A stretch of DNA of 64,000 bases, from positions 1-64,000 of the forward strand of contig FNPS01000002.1 of NCBI GenBank assembly GCA_900107365.1, in the 5' to 3' direction. The notes below the pieces were generated by a model, which was given only the letters and a program-made list of their open reading frames with translations, did no database searches and was not told the DNA's origin. Of this stretch, positions 8,325-17,200 are shown piece after piece. Position 1 is the first letter of the stretch. Every line of letters starts with the position of its first letter. A program made the position numbers and the translations under genes. The stretch comes from Flavobacterium aquidurense (GTDB taxonomy: Bacteria; Bacteroidota; Bacteroidia; Flavobacteriales; Flavobacteriaceae).

Positions 8325-8390
8325 GCTCCGCTGGAGCTCTTCTTAATTGCGCATAATTAATTTGCTATAAACATCATGCTCCGTTGGAGC
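8325..8390. repeat. REP-like palindromes, right of the Y1 transposase
   Basis: GCTCCGCTGGAGC (8325-8337) and GCTCCGTTGGAGC (8378-8390). The spacer holds GCATAATTAATTTGCTATAAACAT, nearly the same as the spacer in the left array near 7570-7625, so the unit is longer than the palindrome (roughly 55-65 bases). Confidence 0.85.
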
Positions 8391-8556
8391 TTCCAATTTC
8401 GGATCCATATCACATTTCTTTTTATTTAAAACATCCCTAAATCATAGAACTTTTCAATCAAATTATATAAAACATTTCCGAGCTGTTTAAAGTAATTTTA
8501 TTCTAACGATAATTAGAATACTAAATTCTTTTTAAAACATTTAAAACAGCAAAATC

Positions 8557-8730
8557 ATGCAAAAAAATATTACACGTTTGTTAATGGTATTCGTAATACT
8601 ATTTTCATTTACAAGTTGCGAAGTTATAGGAGACATTTTTAAAGCCGGAATGGGATTCGGAATATTTATCGTAATCTTTATTGTTGCAATTATTATCTGG
8701 ATTTTTGCAAAAGTTTTCGGAAGTAAATAA
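8557..8730 (+). CDS. Small membrane lipoprotein, 57 residues
   Basis: Short frame ATG to TAA encoding 57 residues. The N-terminus MQKNITRLLM and a hydrophobic stretch end in FTSC, a lipobox with Cys21; a single transmembrane helix follows (about residues 31-53, GMGFGIFIVIFIVAIIIW). Similar tiny proteins are common in Flavobacterium and have been given enzyme names without cause; there is no catalytic domain. Upstream lie 166 bases without a feature after the last palindrome, and a strong bidirectional terminator follows. Role unknown, possibly an envelope stress protein. Confidence 0.7.
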   Translation: MQKNITRLLMVFVILFSFTSCEVIGDIFKAGMGFGIFIVIFIVAIIIWIFAKVFGSK

Positions 8731-8736
8731 ACATAA

Positions 8737-8777
8737 AAAATCCCAAATTCTACTTTAATGGAATTTGGGATTTTTAA
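8737..8777. terminator. Bidirectional terminator
   Basis: Perfect 12-bp arms AATCCCAAATTC / GAATTTGGGATT around a 10-base loop, with T runs on both strands. Serves the small lipoprotein (plus) and the ABC-F gene (minus). Confidence 0.9.
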
Positions 8778-8794
8778 TTATTGCAATTTATATA

Positions 8795-10459
<1,665 letters not shown>

Positions 10460-10514
10460 CTAAGTTGCAAAGGTGGTAAGGCTCTAAGTTTTTTTATTCT
10501 GCGCTTATATTTTT

Positions 10515-10634
10515 CCACCATATAAGTGATGTAAGTTCATTTAAACTAAGCTTGTAATTGCAGTACGAATTTAGTACATATAAGCTTTATAGATATTTAA
10601 GCTAGACTTACATTTCTTATATTACTTATATGGT
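10515..10634. repeat. Imperfect long inverted repeat in the gap between ABC-F and TlpA-like genes
   Basis: CCACCATATAAGTGATGTAAG on the left (10515-10535) is matched by the inverse CTTATATTACTTATATGGTT on the right (10615-10634). Inner parts (AAGCTTGTAATTGCAGTAC and GTACATATAAGCTT) also pair in places. The gap also has AAGGTTCTAAG-type words near 10455-10490, similar to those near 2050 and 57620. Confidence 0.65.
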
Positions 10635-10642
10635 TAAAAAAA

Positions 10643-11416
10643 CTACAGTTTACTTTCTTTTGCCAGCGCCACTTCAAGACTTTCAAAATTGGGCAAAACT
10701 TTTGCAATTAAACCTTCTTTGTTTAAGATAAAATGTGTTGGAAAAGCATTTAAATCCAATGTTTCATTCATGTAAATTTTCATGTCTGGAATAACAGCAT
10801 AGGACAATGGTTTTCTAGCTAAAAAAGCTTTTAATTGTTCTGGAGAATCTTCGGCTAAACTTATAAAAAGAATATCTTTTCTGTCTTTGTATTTTTCTAC
10901 CAATCGATTTACCTGTGGAAATTCTTTTATACATGGCGTACAGTGAATATACCAGCATTTTATTACAATGATTTTTCCCTTCATAGTTTCGTTTGAAACT
11001 TCATTTCCGTTTAAATCTTTGAATGAGAATTTAGGAAAAGGAGTGCCTTCCATTTTATAGTTTTTAAGCGCATCAAAACCTATTTGATTGATGGTTGCTT
11101 TTATACTTGAATCGGAATTTGGCTCAATTTTAAACAGTTTATAATAATAGATGGCATCATTTGATTTTAATCGGATTGGAATAAAATTTCCGTTGGTCAA
11201 TTCGTTTAGAAAAGTTTCTTTTGAGATTTCTTTTGAAAGAACATCCAGCGCTACAAAATCTCTCGAAAGCATGATGTTTTTGCTTTGATAAGCTGACCAT
11301 TCACTAAAGTTTTTTTGAATTTGAATGGGATCAATTTCTGGATTTCCGAGTTTATTTTGAGCGAAAGAAACAATAGTAATTAGAAAGACTAATAGGAATT
11401 TGATGGACTTTTTCAT
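10643..11416 (-). CDS. TlpA-like periplasmic thioredoxin-fold protein
   Basis: 257 residues with a signal peptide (MKKSIKFLLV, hydrophobic core, then SFAQ). The first half (to about residue 125) is an unassigned N-terminal region; the second half is a TlpA/AhpC-TSA thioredoxin domain with IIVIKCWYIHCTPC, active-site Cys159 and Cys162, and the cis-Pro segment LNAFPTHFILNKEG. Such proteins reduce or shuffle disulfides in the periplasm, for example for cytochrome c maturation. An extra Cys is present four residues before CTPC. Single gene on the minus strand, divergent from the Lgt-like gene. Confidence 0.88.
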   Translation of the reverse strand: MKKSIKFLLVFLITIVSFAQNKLGNPEIDPIQIQKNFSEWSAYQSKNIMLSRDFVALDVLSKEISKETFLNELTNGNFIPIRLKSNDAIYYYKLFKIEPNSDSSIKATINQIGFDALKNYKMEGTPFPKFSFKDLNGNEVSNETMKGKIIVIKCWYIHCTPCIKEFPQVNRLVEKYKDRKDILFISLAEDSPEQLKAFLARKPLSYAVIPDMKIYMNETLDLNAFPTHFILNKEGLIAKVLPNFESLEVALAKESKL

Positions 11417-11513
11417 GAATTTTAAATACCAAATTTGGATTTCAAAAATACTTAAATTTATTTTAAAATCATTCCATTAGATTTATCTATATTAGCTAAA
11501 AATTCTGACTAAA

Positions 11514-12275
11514 ATGACCTTCCCTTTTCAATTTGAAATCTTTGGAAAAACCTTTTACTGGCACTTTATATTTGAAACTTTAGCCTTTTTTATCGGCATA
11601 AGAACCTATTACTTTCTAAAAAAAAGAACACAAGATCCTATATCAGATATAAATCGTTTAATTATAATGATTGGTGCTATGATTGGCGCTTTAATAGGAT
11701 CCAGATTTATTGCTTTATTAGAAACCCCTTCAGCAATTACCCATCAGACTTTTTTAACCCTATATCAAAATAAAACGGTTGCAGGAGGTTTTTTGGGTGG
11801 ATTATTTGGTGTTGAACTAATAAAAAAGATCATTGGTGTAAAAATCGCTTCGGGAGATCTGTATGTGATTCCAATTATTACAGCATTATTTATTGGCAGA
11901 ATTGGGTGTTTTTCCATGGGAATTACAGAGCCAACTTACGGCAACGAAACTACCTTTTTCACAGGAATGAATTTAGGCGACGGTCTGCAAAGACACCCTG
12001 TTGCCCTTTATGAAATGCTATTTATGATTTTACTTTTTGTTTTATTTCAAAGTATAAAAAATAAAAATTTGATAAATGGAGATCGATTTAAGCTCTTTAT
12101 GGTCTTGTATTTTTTATTCCGATTTTTAGTAGAATTTTTAAAACCATACCAATCCTTATTTCTTAATTTAAGCATTATACAATGGAGTTCCGTTTTAATC
12201 TTTATTTATTATTGGAAGTTTCTCTGCCGAATATTTGCCTTCAAATTCAAAGGAAATCTTATTACTTCACCTTAA
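11514..12275 (+). CDS. Divergent prolipoprotein diacylglyceryl transferase-like membrane protein
   Basis: 253-residue polytopic membrane protein with about seven helices and the Lgt layout. The Lgt signature Arg is kept in GRIGCF (residues 128-133), and the downstream RHPVALYE segment (160-167) matches RHPxQLYE of Lgt. Two key positions differ: the HGG motif that holds the important His of E. coli Lgt reads AGG here (90-92), and the Asn of GRIGNF is Cys. It is therefore a paralogue, probably not the housekeeping Lgt. It starts a co-directional group with a Tes-like radical SAM enzyme only 10 bases downstream, then two small membrane proteins. Likely works on a lipid or lipidated substrate; this is inference. 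Confidence 0.8.
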   Translation: MTFPFQFEIFGKTFYWHFIFETLAFFIGIRTYYFLKKRTQDPISDINRLIIMIGAMIGALIGSRFIALLETPSAITHQTFLTLYQNKTVAGGFLGGLFGVELIKKIIGVKIASGDLYVIPIITALFIGRIGCFSMGITEPTYGNETTFFTGMNLGDGLQRHPVALYEMLFMILLFVLFQSIKNKNLINGDRFKLFMVLYFLFRFLVEFLKPYQSLFLNLSIIQWSSVLIFIYYWKFLCRIFAFKFKGNLITSP

Positions 12276-12285
12276 AAACAATATA

Positions 12286-13674
12286 ATGAAAACTCGTGAT
12301 TACATATTTTACGATTATACTAAAAGCCTTTGTCCTCATTGTTTAGCCCTTGTAGATACTAAAATTGTTTTTCAGGATGAGAAAGTCTGGATGTTAAAAC
12401 ATTGCAAAACACATGGCGAGTCAAAGTCGATGATTGCAGATGATGTTAACTATTATAAACAACTTCGTAATTACAATAAACAATCGGAGATGCCTTTAAA
12501 ATTCAATACAAAGGTGCATTATGGTTGTCCGTATGACTGCGGATTATGTACAGATCACGAACAGCATTCCTGTTTGACGATTATTGAAGTCACAGATCGC
12601 TGTAACTTAGCCTGCCCTACCTGTTACGCCAGCTCAGCCCCAAACTACGGTAGACATCGTACATTAGAAGAAATTGAAAAAATGTTTAATACTGTTGTAG
12701 CAAATGAAGGTGAACCGGATGTAGTCCAGATTTCAGGTGGAGAACCAACTGTGCATCCTGAGTTTTTTAAAATTTTAGATATTGCCAAAAGCAAACCTAT
12801 CAAACACTTGATGGTAAATACAAATGGTATTAGAATTGCAAAAGACATCAAATTTGTAGAGACTCTTGCTACCTATATGCCCGATTTTGAAATTTATCTG
12901 CAATTCGATAGTTTCAAACCCGAAGTATTAGAAAAACTGCGTGGTGAAGATTTAACCGAAGTGCGCAGAAAAGCCATTGAACATCTAAATCAATTTAATA
13001 TTTCGACAACCTTGGTTATCACACTTCAAAAAGGAGAAAATGACGATGAAATTGGTAAAATAATAGAATATGCATTACAACAAAAATGCGTTCGTGGTGT
13101 AACTTTTCAGCCCACACAAGTTGCCGGCAGAAATGATAATTACGATGATATTTCAGGAAGAATTACATTGACAGAAGTCCGTAGAAAAATTTACGAGCAA
13201 GCACCTCTTTTTACTCCTCAAGACTTAATTCCCGTTCCTTGTAATCCAGATGCTTTATGTATGGCTTACGCACTAAAAATTGATGGAGAAGTTTTTCCTA
13301 TGACCCATTTAATTAATCCGGAAGATCTGTTGAATAACTCGAAAAACACAATCGTTTTTGAGCATGATGAAAAACTAAAAACACATATGCTTAATTTATT
13401 TAGCACCGGTATTTCTGTAGATTGTGCAGAAGGTGAATTTAATGAATTAATGTGCTGTTTACCAAGAGTTCAGTCCGACACCTTAAATTACAATAACTTG
13501 TTTCGAATTTTGATTATGAATTTTATGGATGCTCATGATTTTGATGTTAGAGCAGTTAAAAAATCATGTGTTCATATTGTGAGTGATAAAATGAAAATTA
13601 TTCCTTTTGAGACTATGAATTTATTTTACAGAGACAACAAAATTGAAAAAATAAGAGAAAAATTAAATGTTTAA
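12286..13674 (+). CDS. Tes-like (class D methyltransferase-type) radical SAM enzyme
   Basis: 462-residue cytoplasmic or membrane-associated iron-sulfur enzyme. An N-terminal Cys knuckle (Cys16, Cys19, Cys40) looks rubredoxin-like. Next comes an extra cluster site, CPYDCGLC...C (Cys81, 85, 88, 96), then the radical SAM motif CNLACPTC (Cys106, 110, 113) and GGEP at 151-154; more Cys occur near the C-terminus (CMAYAL, CAEGE, MCC). This order matches the MJ0619/Tes group, whose archaeal member joins lipid chains to make tetraether membrane lipids. Start at 12286 (MKTRDYIF) was chosen, as earlier codons in frame overlap the previous gene. Close linkage to the Lgt-like gene supports a lipid substrate; the reaction here is unknown. 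Confidence 0.85.
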   Translation: MKTRDYIFYDYTKSLCPHCLALVDTKIVFQDEKVWMLKHCKTHGESKSMIADDVNYYKQLRNYNKQSEMPLKFNTKVHYGCPYDCGLCTDHEQHSCLTIIEVTDRCNLACPTCYASSAPNYGRHRTLEEIEKMFNTVVANEGEPDVVQISGGEPTVHPEFFKILDIAKSKPIKHLMVNTNGIRIAKDIKFVETLATYMPDFEIYLQFDSFKPEVLEKLRGEDLTEVRRKAIEHLNQFNISTTLVITLQKGENDDEIGKIIEYALQQKCVRGVTFQPTQVAGRNDNYDDISGRITLTEVRRKIYEQAPLFTPQDLIPVPCNPDALCMAYALKIDGEVFPMTHLINPEDLLNNSKNTIVFEHDEKLKTHMLNLFSTGISVDCAEGEFNELMCCLPRVQSDTLNYNNLFRILIMNFMDAHDFDVRAVKKSCVHIVSDKMKIIPFETMNLFYRDNKIEKIREKLNV

Positions 13675-13689
13675 TAAAAGTATTAAAAT

Positions 13690-13863
13690 ATGGAGGGTTT
13701 AGTGTTTTTTGGGTTTATTCTTTTTGCAATGTTTTTAATTGGTCTTATTGGTTTAATTTTTACCAAAGAGAAAAAAAAATTTTATCTGCGACTTATGTTA
13801 ATTCCTATATTTATTGTCATTATAGGGTTTGGAACCTGCGTTGTAATAGTGAGCAATTTATAA
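13690..13863 (+). CDS. Small two-helix membrane protein A (57 residues)
   Basis: Short frame starting 15 bases after the radical SAM gene. It encodes two hydrophobic helices (residues about 3-24 and 35-55) with a basic loop KEKKKFY between them; no signal peptidase site is seen. The second helix has the motif GFGTC, also found in the next small protein, so the two look like paralogues. No known family recognised. Position suggests it is co-transcribed with, and may be a partner of, the Lgt-like and radical SAM enzymes. Confidence 0.72.
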   Translation: MEGLVFFGFILFAMFLIGLIGLIFTKEKKKFYLRLMLIPIFIVIIGFGTCVVIVSNL

Positions 13864-13897
13864 TTTTGATTTAAAATCAAAGAAAAAATAAAAGAAT

Positions 13898-14095
13898 ATG
13901 GGAGGATTTTTAGTTTTTATTGGCAGCATGATTGCTTTTATCAGCGTAATTGCTTTTTTAGTTGGAATAGGTCGATTGATATTTATATCAGAAAACAAAC
14001 AACTTTCATTAAAAATTATTTTATTCTCCGTTATTGCATTTGTAATTGGTTTTGGTACCTGTGCTGCCAATTTTACACTTGGCAATATGCATTAA
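13898..14095 (+). CDS. Small two-helix membrane protein B (65 residues)
   Basis: Encodes 65 residues with two hydrophobic helices (about 3-29 and 38-56) joined by a short polar loop SENKQLSLK. Its second helix contains IGFGTCAAN, matching GFGTC of the preceding 57-residue protein; length, topology and motif position agree, so a local duplication is likely. It lies 34 bases after that gene and is followed by a strong terminator, which marks the end of the Lgt-like / radical SAM group. Function unknown. Confidence 0.75.
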   Translation: MGGFLVFIGSMIAFISVIAFLVGIGRLIFISENKQLSLKIILFSVIAFVIGFGTCAANFTLGNMH

Positions 14096-14097
14096 TA

Positions 14098-14130
14098 AAA
14101 AAACCCGGCAATAAAATTGCCGGGCTTATA
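14098..14130 (+). terminator. Terminator closing the Lgt-like / radical SAM group
   Basis: Perfect 8-bp GC-rich arms CCCGGCAA / TTGCCGGG (14104-14124) directly after the last small membrane protein. The following CTTATAA is only weakly T-rich. Confidence 0.75.
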
Positions 14131-14274
14131 ATGCGCTCCTCTAAGTGAAAACCAAATAACAAATCACTTAAATTCGTCGCATTTATTTGAAATAAAAACC
14201 AGATTAAAAAATAAATAACCAAACTCAATTTTAACCGTCCCAATTTTTTATTTCTAATTTTTCATTCATTGTAA

Positions 14275-17200
14275 CTAATTCAAAAAGTTCATTACTTTGA
14301 ATGATTTTCTGTTTCCTGCTTTGTCTGTTACTACAACTAAAAACAATTGCTTAGTTGTGAAACTCTGATTTTGAAGCAGTACTTCTTTAGTATTTTGAAT
14401 ATTTTTATAACTTACTAAAGATTGCCCAATTGTATTGAATACATCTATCTGAGCAATATCTTCAGTATCATTTGTAACTGATAAAGCATCATTTCTAAAA
14501 TAAGCTATCGTTTTTCCATTCGGCTCAATTTTATCAACTGCTAATGTTTTTGCTGTCAACTGCGAAGCAAAATAAGTGGCATATGCTTTAGATAATTCAG
14601 ATGAATTACCACAAGAAGAGGCATCCCAATTTACAGACCAAGTCATTAAACCTCTTAAAGAAGGATATGGTCCGCCTGGCTGCATCGTATATGTTCTTCC
14701 GGTAAAAGTGGTTCCGGTTCTTAAATAATGCATTGCACTAATTCCTTCTGCAGGTGTTAAATAGCCGCTACCTGCTGCACTTGGACAAGCTGGTAAGGCA
14801 ATAAGAACTTTTGAGGCCGGTAAACCATCAAAATGCATTCCGGTTGTACCAATGTTATACCCTTTTATCACCATATCCGTTAGGGCTGTTACCATGTTTG
14901 CTTTCTTAGCTGAACCATAGTATTGACCATCTAATCCGTTTTCTCCTCCTGTATTATACAATTGTACAGCTAACAAATCCAAATCATTACGCAAGTTTTG
15001 AATGATTGGCAGGAAAGAACCAAAAGTATCAGTATAAGTAGAATATCCTCCTTGTACGTATTGTGTTTCCGGAGCTGCAGTTAATAAAAATCCAGGACCA
15101 TAATAAGCTTTTAATTCCCTGAAAGCATCTACTACATTTTTTAATCTTGGATAAGCAGAAATACCCGCATAAGAAATATCTTTTAAACCTCCTGCATTAA
15201 AATTCATCGATCCGCCTTCAAAATCAATATCAACACCATCAAATTGATACTCATCAATTATAGCTTTCAGACCATTAACAAAAATATTTTTTTGCGTTAC
15301 ATTGTCCAAAACAACATGACCATTTTGCCCTCCAATAGAGACAATAACAGGAACGCCGCTATCTCTTAAGGACTTTATATCATTTTTCAACAATTGCTTA
15401 TTGAAAACACCATTGGTCAGATATCTCGCGTCATTGGTAGTTAATACTGGTGTATAACCATCACGATTAACTGTTTCTACGAAAGAATAATCGACTACGT
15501 TAAATTTACTTCCTACTATTTGAGAAAAATATAAAAATGGAGCACCAGTATTCTCCCAGGAATGTGCATATCCTAAAAGAACTTTAGATGGAAGTGCAAT
15601 GAATCTATTGGTGCTAACCGGAGCAATTTTAATGGTAGTGTTTAATGTAGTTACAGCAGCTTTATTATCTGTTGCTTTGATTACAACTGGATAGTCCTGA
15701 TAAGCAGCTGGTGTAAAATTATACGTATAGGTATTATTTGTACCTGCTGTCATGTTAAATGTACCTCCATTTATTGTAATGGTAACACCTGAAACCGATC
15801 CGTCACTATCAACAGCTGTAACCGAAATTGGCACAACCTGGAAAGAACTTTGGTTTACAGTAGTATTCGATGGTGAATTCCAAGTAATTACAGGTAAAGA
15901 ATTTGGGCAGTTTGCACCTGAACAAGTTAATGTAAAACTATATGTTTTTGCGTCTGTTGTTCCGTTTGATGCAGTAGCCGTAACAGTTAACGTATGAGGA
16001 AGCGAAAACTGGTTTGCTGCTGGTGTCCAAATTGATGTGTAAGTTCCAGAAGAATTGGTTGCACTCAAGGTTTGTCCATCTAAACTAAATATAACAGATG
16101 AGATTGTAGTGGCATCAGTAGCACTTAATCCAACACTTGCAACAAAGTTAATTGCTGATCCTAAATTTATAGCAATCGCAGAAGCTGTTGGCGCAGTAAT
16201 GGTAACCACTGGCTTAGTCACAACCGCCGTTTGTGTATTAAAATTATAAACTGTTGGAGTTGTGGGAACTGCAAAGCTGGCTAAGTTATTTGGATAATAA
16301 GTCACGTCACCATTTTCCCATGCATTTAATTTTAAACTCAAAATTTGTGTATAACCCGCTACAACTGAATTATCGAAAGTATAATTTCCTGATGCATCTG
16401 TTGTTGCCAAAACACTTTTCCAGTTATGTGTATTATCTGTCCAAGGTAAAACGATTTCTACTTTTGCACCAGCAACCGGAGTTGTTCCGTTTTTAACTGT
16501 TCCGCTAATTAAATTTACAACGGCAGCCAATGCTGATTTCGCTGTAGAACTTGTATTAAAATTGTAAACAGTCGGGTTTGCCGGAACTGCAAAGTTGGCC
16601 AGATTATTTGGAAAATAAGCTACTTCTCCGTTTTCCCAAGAGTTTAATTTTAAACTTGTAATGGTAGTATAACCTGCTACAACTGAATTATCAAAACTGT
16701 ACTTTCCTTGTGCATCTGTTACAGCAATTACACTTTTCCAATTGTGTGTACTGTCTGTCCAAGGTAAAACGATTTCTACTTTTGCACCTGCAACCGGAGT
16801 TGTTCCGTTTTTAACTGTTCCGCTAATTTTACCTGAAGGAACTACAATAACATCTTGTGTGAAGTTTAATGTTTTGTTGGCCGTTAAATTAGTATAAACT
16901 GTTGAAGCCGGTGTGTATGTTTGTCCTGCTAAAGCAGCTGCAACGGTGTAATTTCCGCCTGCTGGCAAATTAGCGATTGAATAAACTCCGCTTGAATTTG
17001 TAGTTGCTGTAAAACTTCCTGTTGTTGAAGTAGCTGTAACCGTAACGCCAGAAACCGGAGTTGTTCCGTTAAGAACGGTTCCGCTCACTGTATAGTATAC
17101 AACTGGCGCACCCTGAGCAAAATTCAACGTTTGATTAGCACTTATTGCATTATAAACGGTTGAAGTTGGTGTATAAGAGAATCCTGTTTTTGCAGCAGTA

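Noticed and set aside
12235..12285. Upstream start of the radical SAM gene overlapping the Lgt-like gene
   Set aside because: The extra 17 codons have no match to the family; ATG at 12286 leaves a normal 10-base gap.
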